A stretch of 64,000 nucleotides of DNA from Flavobacteriaceae bacterium. GTDB taxonomy: Bacteria > Bacteroidota > Bacteroidia > Flavobacteriales > Flavobacteriaceae. Positions 17,922-27,149 of this stretch are shown piece after piece. The stretch spans positions 1 to 64,000 of the forward strand of contig JAQWSC010000006.1 of NCBI GenBank assembly GCA_029243385.1, given 5' to 3'. Numbering within the stretch: position 1 is the first letter of the stretch; every line of letters starts with the position of its first letter. The notes under the pieces are model-generated. The model ran no database searches. It was not told the DNA's origin and saw only the letters and a list, made by a program, of their open reading frames with translations. The translations under genes were made by a program, and so were the position numbers.

Positions 17922-20401
17922 GGGTATTCTGTTGTTAAAGAAATCGAAGCTGCTTGCAGTCCATCAGAAGTGGCCTGAACAGAAATCATTCCTGTTTTTT
18001 TTGAGGTTTTTACCATCAGCATACTCAAGCCATTAAATGCCTTTCGTTGATTCGATTGAAACGGTGCTGTTGAAGCTGGATCGCCGTTGCCAACCGCAGC
18101 TATTGTTCCTAAATCAGAAACTGAAAACTTAACTAAGTTATCGGCTTTAGGGCAAATATTGCCATCCTTGTCTGTAATACGAACAGTGATAAAAGAAATA
18201 TCCTGACCATCTGCATGAAGTACAGACCTGTCTGGAATAAGCTCAATTTTTGTTGGTTTTGTAGCTGTTTGAACAGTTTTTTTGGAAACCTCAATCCCAT
18301 CGTTATACGCAACAACTTTTAATTCGCCTGCTTGATAAGGAACCTCCCACATCAATCGATAAGGGGACATATACGTTCCTTTATAACGACCGCCTTCCCA
18401 GTCAATAAAATTTATTGGAATAGGTGTTTTATCAACTCCTTTTCGCTTTTTACCATAAGAAATTCCATTGACAAACAACTCCACCTCTTGTGCATTGGTA
18501 TAGGAAAAAACTGGGATAATTTCCCCTTCCATTCCTTCCCAATTCCAATGAGGTAGCACATGAACCATAGGTTTTGAGGTCCATTGACTTTGATATAAAT
18601 AAAACCGATCTTTAGGAAATCCACACAAATCAACGGCTCCAAAATACGAGCTTCGCGCCGGCCAATCGCTATTCCAATATCCATTCGTAGAATTGTCTTT
18701 CCCTCCAAAAGGTGTTGGCTCGCCTAAATAATCAAAACCTGTCCAAATGAACTCTCCCAAATTACTAGGAGTTTTTTCCAATGCTTCAAATTCAATGTCT
18801 GGTGGATAAGCCCAAGGTGGACCAATAAAGTCATAGCTTGTGATTTCTAAAGACTCATGCTTTTCGTATTTTTCGATAGGTAAATGATAAGTACCACGGC
18901 TACTGACTGTGCTTGACGTTTCGGAACCATACACAATCCAATCGGGATGTTTTTCAAGTACTTCTTCATACTTTCTTGGTTTGTAATTCCATCCCACTAA
19001 ATCGAGAGCTCCCGCTAAACCATTATTTATTGGCGATGGATAATAATTAAATCCAGCTGTTACGGGTCGTGTACTATCTTCATCCTTACAAATAGCAGCC
19101 AACTCATTGGCGATTTCTTTCCCCTTAGTTTTATGGCTTTGTTCTAGTATTTCATTTCCTATACTCCACATAACAACTGATGGGCTGTTTCGAAAAGCAC
19201 GAATCATATCTCGTAAATCTCGCTCATGCCATGTGTCAAAGTGTTTGCTATAATCGTTTTCTACTTTGGGCATTTGCCAAACATCGAAAGCCTCTACTTG
19301 AAGCAATAAACCCATTTCATCACAGAGTTGCACCTGTTCGGGTGAGGGCGGGTTGTGGCTAGTACGAATGGCATTTACTCCCATGTCTTGCATGATTTCT
19401 AACTGACGTTCTGTAGCTCTTTTATTAACTGCTGCTCCTAAAGGACCTAAATCGTGGTGCAAACACACCCCATTAAATCTTGTTGGGTTTCCGTTCAATT
19501 TAAACCCAAAATCATAACTATATTCAATGGTTCTTATTCCAAATGTAGTTTTATAAGTATCTAGAAGAATTGCTCCATTTACCAACTCGGTCTTTGCTGT
19601 GTACAAATGTGGTGTATTTAAATCCCAAAGCATGGGGGCTGCAACTTGGGCGTTTTGTTCCGCTACCACGACACCGTTGGCGTTTGTTTGCACCTGACTA
19701 GAAATCTGAGCGACCTCTTGCATGTTTGGGGTATAAATGGTGGTACGAAGCGTTATTTCTTCTTGACTAGGTTGTGTGCTTTTAATTTCAGTTTGGATGT
19801 TAATTTTAGCAGAAACAGCGGTTATTTCAGGGGTTGTTATAAAAGTTCCCCATTTGGGTACATGAATGCTATTGTTAATTTCCAGCCAAGTATTTCGATA
19901 TATTCCTGCGCCTGGATACCATCGAGAGGAAAAATCCTCTGGAGAAAGTTGAACCGATAAGGTATTTTGCTTGCCATAATGCAACTCCTCAGACAAATCA
20001 ACAGAAAAACCAATATAACCATAAGGTCGTTCACCAACTAGAATGCCATTGAGAAATACTTTGGCATTATTCATAGCACCATCAAAATGTAAGGTGATAT
20101 GTTTTCCCTCTGCAGCTTTGGGAATATTAAATTGTTTTCGATACCAACCTATCCCGTGAAAAGGCAAACCCCCACTCCTTGCATTATATGACGAATCAAA
20201 AGGCCCTTCAATCGCCCAATCATGAGGCAAATCAAGTTTTCTCCAATCCGAGTCGTCGAAATCTATTTTGGAAGCACCCACCGCAGTCCCTTTATGAAAC
20301 TTCCAACCTTCATTAAAAGTCACTGGATCAGTAGTGATGGGATCACTACACGACAAAAACAATACTGCTTGAATTAAAAGGAAAAGATACACTGATTTCA
20401 T
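17918..20401 (-). CDS. GH2-family exo-glycosidase, probable beta-galactosidase lipoprotein
   Basis: An 827-residue GH2 enzyme. The lipoprotein signal is FLSCSDPITT. The sugar-binding domain follows (EGWKFHKG, LPHDWAIEGPF, GGLPFHGIGWYRK), then an Ig-like domain and the TIM barrel with acid/base Glu417 (MWSIGNEI) and nucleophile Glu494 (YGSET). Extra C-terminal beta domains include an invasin-like Ig segment (ADGQDISFITVRITDKDG). It is the last gene of the leftward GH29-sulfatase operon, 21 bases after the second sulfatase gene. In red-algal galactan loci such enzymes release D-galactose from the non-reducing end after desulfation. Beta-galactosidase is the preferred reading, but GH2 also includes mannosidases and glucuronidases. 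The lipid anchor suggests attachment to a membrane, probably facing the periplasm. Confidence 0.9.
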   Translation of the reverse strand: MKSVYLFLLIQAVLFLSCSDPITTDPVTFNEGWKFHKGTAVGASKIDFDDSDWRKLDLPHDWAIEGPFDSSYNARSGGLPFHGIGWYRKQFNIPKAAEGKHITLHFDGAMNNAKVFLNGILVGERPYGYIGFSVDLSEELHYGKQNTLSVQLSPEDFSSRWYPGAGIYRNTWLEINNSIHVPKWGTFITTPEITAVSAKINIQTEIKSTQPSQEEITLRTTIYTPNMQEVAQISSQVQTNANGVVVAEQNAQVAAPMLWDLNTPHLYTAKTELVNGAILLDTYKTTFGIRTIEYSYDFGFKLNGNPTRFNGVCLHHDLGPLGAAVNKRATERQLEIMQDMGVNAIRTSHNPPSPEQVQLCDEMGLLLQVEAFDVWQMPKVENDYSKHFDTWHERDLRDMIRAFRNSPSVVMWSIGNEILEQSHKTKGKEIANELAAICKDEDSTRPVTAGFNYYPSPINNGLAGALDLVGWNYKPRKYEEVLEKHPDWIVYGSETSSTVSSRGTYHLPIEKYEKHESLEITSYDFIGPPWAYPPDIEFEALEKTPSNLGEFIWTGFDYLGEPTPFGGKDNSTNGYWNSDWPARSSYFGAVDLCGFPKDRFYLYQSQWTSKPMVHVLPHWNWEGMEGEIIPVFSYTNAQEVELFVNGISYGKKRKGVDKTPIPINFIDWEGGRYKGTYMSPYRLMWEVPYQAGELKVVAYNDGIEVSKKTVQTATKPTKIELIPDRSVLHADGQDISFITVRITDKDGNICPKADNLVKFSVSDLGTIAAVGNGDPASTAPFQSNQRKAFNGLSMLMVKTSKKTGMISVQATSDGLQAASISLTTEYP

Positions 20402-20422
20402 ATATAAACTCGTATTGGTTAA

Positions 20423-22144
20423 TTATTCTGGTTTAATGCTGCTAGCACGCTCAGCCTCACTATCCATGGTGTAGCGAACAACATTTAGGGCTTCATTGCC
20501 TCTAGCCTCTCGCAAGGTGTTGTTCCAAACTTGACGCATCTCTTCTAGTTTTTCTGTATTTGCTCTGCTTTTGGCTAAATTATTTTGTTCGTCTGGATCA
20601 TTTTTCAAATGGTAAAGTTCTTCGTAAACGGCTGGTTCTTTATTGAGTGGACCTTCTATATACGATTGATATAGGGCTATTTGTGGGTCATGATTTGCAT
20701 AGAGCATGCTTTTCATGTTTACCTTGTATTTTTTGGCAGTTTCAATCAAGTATTGAGCAGATAAATTTGAATTTTTGTAGTATCTAATATATTTCCATTC
20801 TTTGTTTTGTACCGCTTCACATCTTGGGTTTCCGAAATGTGTTGACCACAAGTTTTCGGTAAATAAAACGTCACGGACTGGAGCATCGTTCCCATGAATA
20901 ATGGTATTGAGTGGCTTTCCTTGATAGGATGCTGGCAAAGGTATTGAAGCATAAGACAACATGGTCGGCGCGAGATCAATTGTTTGAACAAGCTCGTTAC
21001 TTTTTATTCCTCTATTATTTTTCGAAGCAGTAGGGTCATAAACAATCATAGGAACACGAGTACAGACTTCATAGCACAACGCTTTCCCTCCTAAGCCATT
21101 CTCGCCCCAAAAAATCCCATGATCTGAGGTAAAAATTATAATGGTGTTTTTATCTAAGTTTCGATCTTTTAAGGTTTGCCTGAGGTTTCCAACAAGGGCG
21201 TCTATCCCTGTAACAGCTTGCATATTGCGTATCATTCGTTCGCGCAAGTCTTGTTTGTTGTCCACAAAATCATAAATATCCTGTCGGTCATTGGCGTGTA
21301 ATAGATTCGCAGGAAGTTTTGGCGATATAATCGCATTTTTTTCGGTGTAATATTTTGGCAATGGAATTTCTTTGTCTCTATACAAGCTTTTATAGGTATC
21401 TAGATCTGTTGATAGCATTTTCATGGTACTCGTACTTGCTCCATGCGGAAGGTTAAAGTTAATACTCATACAAAAGGGCTTATCTTCTGGCAATCCACTT
21501 AAAAAATGTTTTGCCCCTGCAAGTTTATACTCATTACTTAAAAAGTCGGTCGCACCTTCCTCAAGCACTTCAACTTGAGTATCGTTGACTGCACCCTTAA
21601 AAATTTTATGTCGGTTTTTGGGATAAAAAGAGAGGTGTCCATGACCTGCATACCAGTAATCAAAAGAGGCTTCCATTACACCCGATTTATATCCACCCAC
21701 TCCAATAGGGACGTGGTTTTTTCCAATATAACCCGTGTAATATCCGTTTTTGCGTAACACAACAGGATATGAATCGTTCCACGCACTTTCTGCTACACTT
21801 GTTCCAGAATTAAAATTAACACCGTGCTTTCGTTCAAACTGACTCAAAAAAATTGACGCCCTGCTCGGAGTACAAATGGCACTCGTTACATGTGCATTAG
21901 TAAATAGGATACCATCAGTAGCTAATTTATCTAAATGCGGAGTCTGAATGAATTTGTTTCCTGTACAACCAAGCAAGTCATAGCGATGATCATCGGTTAG
22001 AATAAAGATAATATTAGGCTGTTTAACTAATTCTTTTTGCGCATAAACTGTTGCGAATGAAAGTTTAAAAAGCAATATCAATAGACAAAACCGCCCGAAA
22101 AGAACATCTACTAAGAATTCATTAAATAGCGTTTTTTTAATCAT
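20423..22144 (-). CDS. S1-family sulfatase (formylglycine type), periplasmic
   Basis: A family S1 arylsulfatase-fold enzyme that would remove sulfate esters from galactan oligosaccharides. The chosen start at 22144 gives 573 residues and a signal peptide ending near VYAQ. An upstream in-frame ATG would add 46 residues read inside the preceding gene and is rejected. Metal ligands Asp51 and Asp52 lie in FILTDDHRYD. The formylglycine cysteine is Cys91 in AICTPSRAS, and GKNHVP and FTSDHGIFWGE carry further active-site residues. The ATG overlaps the end of the preceding sulfatase gene by 8 bases, so translation is probably coupled. It needs an anaerobic or aerobic formylglycine-generating enzyme encoded elsewhere. 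The S1 subfamily and the position of the sulfate removed cannot be told from motifs. Confidence 0.92.
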   Translation of the reverse strand: MIKKTLFNEFLVDVLFGRFCLLILLFKLSFATVYAQKELVKQPNIIFILTDDHRYDLLGCTGNKFIQTPHLDKLATDGILFTNAHVTSAICTPSRASIFLSQFERKHGVNFNSGTSVAESAWNDSYPVVLRKNGYYTGYIGKNHVPIGVGGYKSGVMEASFDYWYAGHGHLSFYPKNRHKIFKGAVNDTQVEVLEEGATDFLSNEYKLAGAKHFLSGLPEDKPFCMSINFNLPHGASTSTMKMLSTDLDTYKSLYRDKEIPLPKYYTEKNAIISPKLPANLLHANDRQDIYDFVDNKQDLRERMIRNMQAVTGIDALVGNLRQTLKDRNLDKNTIIIFTSDHGIFWGENGLGGKALCYEVCTRVPMIVYDPTASKNNRGIKSNELVQTIDLAPTMLSYASIPLPASYQGKPLNTIIHGNDAPVRDVLFTENLWSTHFGNPRCEAVQNKEWKYIRYYKNSNLSAQYLIETAKKYKVNMKSMLYANHDPQIALYQSYIEGPLNKEPAVYEELYHLKNDPDEQNNLAKSRANTEKLEEMRQVWNNTLREARGNEALNVVRYTMDSEAERASSIKPE

Positions 22145-23564
22145 ACAAAGCTTGTTCTTTTTTAGAAAGTGATTTCTTTCTGTACGCTCGGGTGTTGGCC
22201 TCCTCTTTTCCAACATTGGCCATGTGAGGATCAGTCCAACTGGGCGGGGATAACTCCCCGTTCCAACGCTCGTATAACTCAAGCAAATGAGTCACAACTT
22301 CAGGCTTTTGAGATGAAATATCATTAATTTCTTTATGGTCTTGCTCCAAATCAAATAGCATGGTTTTGTTTTTGTAGGCACTTTTAATCAATTTGTAAAC
22401 TCCTTTTCTAACAGCATATTCTTCTCCATTGGCCACACGCCAATACAATACTCTGTCCTCTAACTTTTGTTTATTTGTGTCCAAATATGGGAGCAAATTG
22501 ACCCCATCCAAGCGATCAGGATCGCTTGGTGTAATTCCAGCTGCTGCCATAAAAGTGGCGAATAAATCGAGTGATATTACCGGTTGATTGTATTTCTTTC
22601 CCATAGGAATTTTTGCAGGCCATGAGAGCGTAAAAGGAACGCGAATACCTCCCTCAAACAACATTCCTTTGTGACCTCTGTACGGTCCGTTATCTGCTGC
22701 ATCCAAACGCCCTCCATTGTCACTGAGAAAAACAATTAATGTATTGTCACGAATATTCATATCGGTTAACAAATCAACTATTTGGCCAACTCCTTTATCT
22801 ATTCCAGCGATCATGGCTCCATAAACGCTTCTTTTTCCATATTCGATGTGTGCTGTTTTATCTAAATATTCCAGCGTAGCGTGATCTGGACTGTGTGGCG
22901 CGTTGTAAGATAAAAACATGAAAAAGGGTTTCGCGCCATTATCTTTTATGTTTGATAAGGCTTCATTGGTAAAATCATCCGTCAAATAGCTAAGCGTTTT
23001 TGGGCTAACTAAAGCATCGTTTCGTTGCATGTGCATGCGCCCTCCCTTTTGTGGAAAGCCCCAGAAATTCATATTTCCGCCAGAAAATCCAAACCATTTA
23101 TCGAAGCCTCGTTTGTGTGGTAAATATAACGGGTGATCGCCCAAATGCCATTTTCCAATGGCGTAAGTGGCATATCCAGCTTCTTTCATTATGTGCGAGA
23201 TAAAGACCTCATCCAATGGAGTTCCTAGAGTTTCATCTTCCGGTGCAAAGGGAACATTGTGCTCATGACCAAAACGCTGTTGATAGCGACCCGTCATGAT
23301 ACCGGCGCGAGATGGGCTGCAATACGGATGTGATACGTATCCGTTAGTAAAAACAATCCCTTCCTCAGCAATTGCATCAATATTCGGTGTTAATATATCC
23401 TCCGAACCATTAAAACCTACGTCCATATAACCTTGGTCATCAGTCAAGACTAAAATAATATTTGGCGGGTTGTTTGTGGAAAGAGTTTCATCCTTTTGAT
23501 TTGATTGATTGGAAGCACAAGCAACCACCAACAATACCGACAGATACAAAAGAATTTTACTCAT
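22137..23564 (-). CDS. S1-family sulfatase (formylglycine type), lipoprotein
   Basis: A 475-residue S1 sulfatase with a lipoprotein signal (LLVVACASNQ). Metal-binding Asp42 and Asp43 occur in VLTDDQGYMDVG. The modified cysteine is Cys82 in the canonical PYCSPSRAGIMTGRY motif. GKWHLG and FLSDNGG carry the usual catalytic Lys/His and Asp/Asn. Length is normal for arylsulfatase A-type enzymes. It lies 10 bases after the GH29 gene and overlaps the next sulfatase gene. The two sulfatases are clearly different (the other has a longer insert and no lipid anchor), so they probably remove sulfate at different positions or chain ends. For porphyran the expected substrate is L-galactose-6-sulfate; that is inference from context. 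Confidence 0.93.
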   Translation of the reverse strand: MSKILLYLSVLLVVACASNQSNQKDETLSTNNPPNIILVLTDDQGYMDVGFNGSEDILTPNIDAIAEEGIVFTNGYVSHPYCSPSRAGIMTGRYQQRFGHEHNVPFAPEDETLGTPLDEVFISHIMKEAGYATYAIGKWHLGDHPLYLPHKRGFDKWFGFSGGNMNFWGFPQKGGRMHMQRNDALVSPKTLSYLTDDFTNEALSNIKDNGAKPFFMFLSYNAPHSPDHATLEYLDKTAHIEYGKRSVYGAMIAGIDKGVGQIVDLLTDMNIRDNTLIVFLSDNGGRLDAADNGPYRGHKGMLFEGGIRVPFTLSWPAKIPMGKKYNQPVISLDLFATFMAAAGITPSDPDRLDGVNLLPYLDTNKQKLEDRVLYWRVANGEEYAVRKGVYKLIKSAYKNKTMLFDLEQDHKEINDISSQKPEVVTHLLELYERWNGELSPPSWTDPHMANVGKEEANTRAYRKKSLSKKEQALYD

Positions 23565-23574
23565 GAATTTGTAT

Positions 23575-24942
23575 TTACTTTAAGAAAATCTCAATAACAG
23601 GCACTTCTATACTGGGTGCGCGAACTGGAATAGTAATTTTAAGTCCGTTATCGCCTTCTTTTATATCATCAAGCCAAGCTCCTTTTTTGGTGTTTAGTTT
23701 GAGTTCAGAGGCATCATTTAATATTTGTGCATATTTGACCTTGCCTGCTAACCCAGGAAGGTAAAGCGTTTTAAATGGCCACTCCAACACATGTACATAT
23801 AGTCTGTTTGTTTTTGGATTGTAGGTGAGCAAGCAATTGTCTGGTGTTTCAAACTCCGCTGGAGCAGCAGTACATCCATATATCGAGCGGCTGTTATATT
23901 TCATCCATTGATGAGTAGCCTCTAGACGTTCAACAGCTTCTGACTGAATTACACCCCTTGCGGTTGGACCAACATTTAAAAGAAGATTTCCTCCTTTACT
24001 CACAGTTTCAATCAACATAACAATGGTTTGCCTATGGCTTTTCCAAGAATATTGATCCCTATGATAACCCCAAGACCCAGAAAAAGTCTGGCAAGTTTCC
24101 CAGGGCACTTTTTCTCCTTTATAAGTAACCCAATTCTGTGGCATAAACTGCTCTGGACTTTTATAATCCCATCCGCCTTCTTCTTCTAAATCCAAACGGT
24201 CATTAAGAATTATATTTGGCTGAAGTTTGCGAATTTGACTATACAAATCCTCTGAATTCCAATACGCTTTTCCTTTCCCATTTTTTTTATGAGGATATGA
24301 AAAGTCAGCAAATAAGACGTCTATTTTACCATAATTGGTCATTAGTTCAGTTAATTGATTTTTTAAAAACTTTTGGAATTTTTTATGATTGCGGTTTTTA
24401 TCCTTTGCAATTTCTGTCTGATTGTTTCTCTCCGGATGAATATGCTCGTTAACTAAAAAATCAGGATGGTGCCAATCGATAAGAGAGTAGTATAATCCGA
24501 TACGAATATCCTCTGCTCTAAAGGCATCAATTAATTCTTTTAAAAGATCCCTTCCAATCGGAGCGTTAGTGACTTTATAATCAGAATGTTTAGTGTCATA
24601 CATTGAAAACCCATCGTGGTGCTTGGCTGTAAAAACAACGTATTTCATTCCTGCATTTTTAGCAAGTGCAGCCCATTCTTTTGGATTATATAGATCTGGT
24701 TCAAAGTACTCTACATATTTTTCGTAATCTTTCTTTGAGATTTGTTCATTGCTCATTACCCATTCGTGACGAGCAGGTAGGGCATACAACCCCCAATGGA
24801 TAAACATACCAAATCTGGCTTCGCTCCACCATTGCATTCGCTCCGCATTTTCTGAATTAAGACCAAAATCATTTATGTTTTGTGAAATCACAAGTGAAGA
24901 TGATGATAAAAATAATACTATAAAAAATCGAATATATCTCAT
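23575..24942 (-). CDS. GH29-family alpha-L-fucosidase/alpha-L-galactosidase
   Basis: A 455-residue GH29 enzyme with a signal peptide (1-21, ending in VISQ). Family motifs are WWSEARFGMFIHWGLY near the start, FTAKHHDGFSMYDTKHSDY, GLYYSLIDWHHPDF, and the nucleophile Asp213 in VLFADF. GGNLLLNVGPTARG marks the end of the barrel, and a short beta domain follows. L-fucose is 6-deoxy-L-galactose, so a GH29 in a sulfated-galactan locus plausibly removes L-galactose after the sulfatases act. Activities of this kind have been reported, as I recall, for gut Bacteroides porphyran loci. It is the first gene of the second PUL operon, preceded by a good promoter. Alpha-L-fucosidase remains possible. Confidence 0.92.
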   Translation of the reverse strand: MRYIRFFIVLFLSSSSLVISQNINDFGLNSENAERMQWWSEARFGMFIHWGLYALPARHEWVMSNEQISKKDYEKYVEYFEPDLYNPKEWAALAKNAGMKYVVFTAKHHDGFSMYDTKHSDYKVTNAPIGRDLLKELIDAFRAEDIRIGLYYSLIDWHHPDFLVNEHIHPERNNQTEIAKDKNRNHKKFQKFLKNQLTELMTNYGKIDVLFADFSYPHKKNGKGKAYWNSEDLYSQIRKLQPNIILNDRLDLEEEGGWDYKSPEQFMPQNWVTYKGEKVPWETCQTFSGSWGYHRDQYSWKSHRQTIVMLIETVSKGGNLLLNVGPTARGVIQSEAVERLEATHQWMKYNSRSIYGCTAAPAEFETPDNCLLTYNPKTNRLYVHVLEWPFKTLYLPGLAGKVKYAQILNDASELKLNTKKGAWLDDIKEGDNGLKITIPVRAPSIEVPVIEIFLK

Positions 24943-24962
24943 GGATGTTTTTTTTAATAAAT

Positions 24963-24992
24963 CAAATTTAATTACCCCTTAAAAAAAACAAA
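24963..24992 (-). promoter_or_regulatory. Promoter of the GH29-sulfatase-GH2 operon
   Basis: Read leftward: a -33 TTTG at 24992-24989, an 18-base spacer, then a -7 TAAATTTG at 24970-24963, ending 20 bases before the GH29 ATG. Both boxes fit the Bacteroidota sigma-ABfr consensus (TTTG/TAnnTTTG). It implies that this operon has its own promoter, separate from susC. Confidence 0.6.
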
Positions 24993-25245
24993 TACTTAGA
25001 TGTTCCATGTTGTACTACAAATGTTTTTTCCTAATTAATACTATCATTAATTACGTTTTTTTGCAAAAATTTATAATAAATATGAGTACTAAAACATAAG
25101 ATTGGTACAGTCTACCAAACGCATACCCTATAAAGCGAACACATCGAAGAAAATGAAAGTTATATAGTGTAGCGACTATTTATTAAAAAAAATATTACCA
25201 TCTAGAGCTTTTATAAGCTAATCAATAACTTTTCGAAGTAAAAAA

Positions 25246-25414
25246 TTGAGCTATTTTAGAAACAAAACTTCGATTTGTTAAACAACTTTTTAGAAACTTT
25301 TTGAAAACAAAAAAACCCGCAATAACTGTTGCGGGTTCGACAGTACACCCTATTGAGCTATTTTCGAAACAAACACTTATACTTTTAAACTATTTTTTAG
25401 AACCTTCTTAAAAA
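25246..25414. repeat. Imperfect direct repeat flanking a terminator
   Basis: A stretch of about 60 bases starting ttgagctattttagaaac at 25246 recurs at 25353 as ttgagctattttcgaaac, 107 bases on. The two copies stay similar down to a shared tttttagaa core at 25289 and 25394. The hairpin terminator lies between them. It could be the product of a local duplication of a 3' untranslated region. No ends resembling a transposon were seen. Confidence 0.5.
25306..25337 (-). terminator. Rho-independent terminator of the T9SS/MopE module
   Basis: Read leftward, a 9-bp stem (aacccgcaa/ttgcgggtt; arms 25329-25337 and 25314-25322, 6-base loop) is followed by a run of T residues. It lies 115 bases past the stop of the gene at 25452-27149 and should end that two-gene transcript. 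Confidence 0.8.
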
Positions 25415-25451
25415 AATCAAACCCAAATTTCGTTTGATTTTAAGCGCCTCA

Positions 25452-27149
25452 CTACATAAACATTTGCTCAACAAAAGACTTTAGCCCACCAGATTGTTCA
25501 GGATCTATGAGTTCAACATCATTACCATCATATATCATGATATAGTGTTTGTTATAATCACTCGAGCCTCTAAAAATCATGTATAATTTATCATCATAAA
25601 CAAACATTGGATTAGCCGGTTGATTTAAAATGTAGGCGTTATTGTATGGGCCATAAGTAGTCCAGTATTGGTAATTATTCAAAATACCATTTGGATTTAC
25701 TTCATTTAATGAATTATCGGAGATATTTAATTTATATAAGCGATCTTTAACATTATCTAATGAATAAGAGCTAAAATAATATCTTATAAATAGATTTCCA
25801 TTCATTTCAACTGTATTCCCATAACTGCTTAATAGTATTGGAGAATCTGCACCTGAAGGAGCAGCAATACTTGATTCTACTCCAGTTACAGGGTCATAAA
25901 CGTATATATTAGTATCATTGTTATTGCCATATTCATTGTTATAATACAACTTTCCATTACTTGCATAGGTTAAAAAAGCTGCACGGCTTGACGTTGTAAA
26001 AACCTCAGAAACATTTAACCCGTTGTTAACTAAATCTGCAGTTGTATCCAATAAATATATTGTTTTAGTGTTGTAATCATCATTATTTTTTCTGTAAGAT
26101 ATATAGAACTTTCCATCGCCAGCATAAGTCTTTGAAAAAGGAGATGCGTTAGAATCAGTAGAGGGGAAGTTAATTTTTACTGCTTGTGGGTTTTGCTCAT
26201 TAAAATTAATAACATGGTATTCTTCTGGATTATTAATTCCATATTTTGATACAAAAAAGTATCCATTTTCATATTGGAGTGACATTTGCTCAGTACTACC
26301 CCTAAACTCAAATCCAGGGTCTAATATTTGTATACTATTTTGATCATCAACATAAGCTAAATGAACTCCATGTTCACTCATAGAGTCAGTTCTTACAAGA
26401 AAAACCGCAGAAGAGACATTGGAATCAAAACCGTTGACATAATCATAATTTGTGTAAGCTTTATAGCCATTAGGTAAAGTTATACTTACATCATCTGTTG
26501 CATTTCGAATAACGGTTTCAGATGTAAATTCATATATTTTTCCATTGCTACCAATAGCAGGCTTTGTCCACCTGTAGTAAGAGTCACTTTGATAAGGGCT
26601 TAACCCAGCTGAGGAAAAAGTTTTGGTATTGTGGTCAAAGGCATAATATCCGCTTATCTGATAAGAACTTGAACCCATTCCAAAAATAAATTTACCATCA
26701 GCAGTAGAAAATGAACTTTCGCTATTGTCAGGCAATTCATCAATTTCTCCATCACAATCATTGTCAACTCCATCTCCGTTTATCTCATCCCCATTTGGAA
26801 CAATAGTCACGTCATTGTCGTTACAATCTCCACCATCTTCTGTGTAGCCATCGCCGTCATTGTCAATTTGATTGCCTAATTCAGCTCTTAAAGCATCAAT
26901 TAAAGCATCAACTTCGTCTTGAGTATACAGGACAGGGACGTCAATAAGATCGTTATAACTTCCGCTAAATGAGTTTACATTGCTATCCACATAATTTTTT
27001 GTAGCAGCATCTTGGTTATCAGTCGGTTCTGCTACATTTTTAATTTGGTTACTTTCAGCGCTTGTTAAGCCGTTTAGTTTAATGTCTTGTGCTTTGGCTA
27101 TTGGAAGCGTAAAAAAGGCAAGCGTTAGTGTTAGTAAAATTCGTTTCAT
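25452..27149 (-). CDS. Secreted protein with MopE-type metal-binding motif and propeller-like body
   Basis: A 565-residue secreted protein of unknown role. Residues 1-20 are a signal peptide ending in AKAQ. Residues about 21-90 contain IKNVAEPTDNQDAATKNYVD and YNDLIDVPVLYTQDEVDALI, a pattern common in phage-tail-like and secreted Bacteroidota fibres. Residues about 96-140 are rich in Asp/Gly/Asn (DNDGDGYTEDGGDCND, DGVDNDCDGEID), matching the putative MopE-type metal-binding motif, probably Ca-binding. Residues about 145-565 show repeating beta units (GKFYISYR, GKLYYNNEYG, DKLYMIFRG), like kelch or propeller blades. It has no T9SS domain of its own. Its ATG overlaps the upstream gene by ATGA, so the two are translationally coupled. 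Adhesion or matrix roles are possible, but nothing here proves them. Confidence 0.75.
   Translation of the reverse strand: MKRILLTLTLAFFTLPIAKAQDIKLNGLTSAESNQIKNVAEPTDNQDAATKNYVDSNVNSFSGSYNDLIDVPVLYTQDEVDALIDALRAELGNQIDNDGDGYTEDGGDCNDNDVTIVPNGDEINGDGVDNDCDGEIDELPDNSESSFSTADGKFIFGMGSSSYQISGYYAFDHNTKTFSSAGLSPYQSDSYYRWTKPAIGSNGKIYEFTSETVIRNATDDVSITLPNGYKAYTNYDYVNGFDSNVSSAVFLVRTDSMSEHGVHLAYVDDQNSIQILDPGFEFRGSTEQMSLQYENGYFFVSKYGINNPEEYHVINFNEQNPQAVKINFPSTDSNASPFSKTYAGDGKFYISYRKNNDDYNTKTIYLLDTTADLVNNGLNVSEVFTTSSRAAFLTYASNGKLYYNNEYGNNNDTNIYVYDPVTGVESSIAAPSGADSPILLSSYGNTVEMNGNLFIRYYFSSYSLDNVKDRLYKLNISDNSLNEVNPNGILNNYQYWTTYGPYNNAYILNQPANPMFVYDDKLYMIFRGSSDYNKHYIMIYDGNDVELIDPEQSGGLKSFVEQMFM

Larger units (their letters stand above)
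24993..25451. other. Gene-free stretch between the PUL and the T9SS module
   Basis: No ORF with coding character is seen. The right half holds the terminator of the leftward module and the imperfect direct repeat annotated separately. The left half (25030-25240) is AT-rich with no recognisable element. Confidence 0.6.

Noticed and set aside
22145-22282. Extended sulfatase start at 22282 giving 619 residues
   Set aside because: The extra 46 residues are hydrophilic and Pro/Arg-rich and lie wholly inside the preceding sulfatase gene. The ATG at 22144 starts a proper signal peptide and overlaps the previous stop by 8 bases.
25321-25340. gcgggttcga resembling a tRNA T arm
   Set aside because: No acceptor, D or anticodon arm fits around it. 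It is part of the hairpin terminator.
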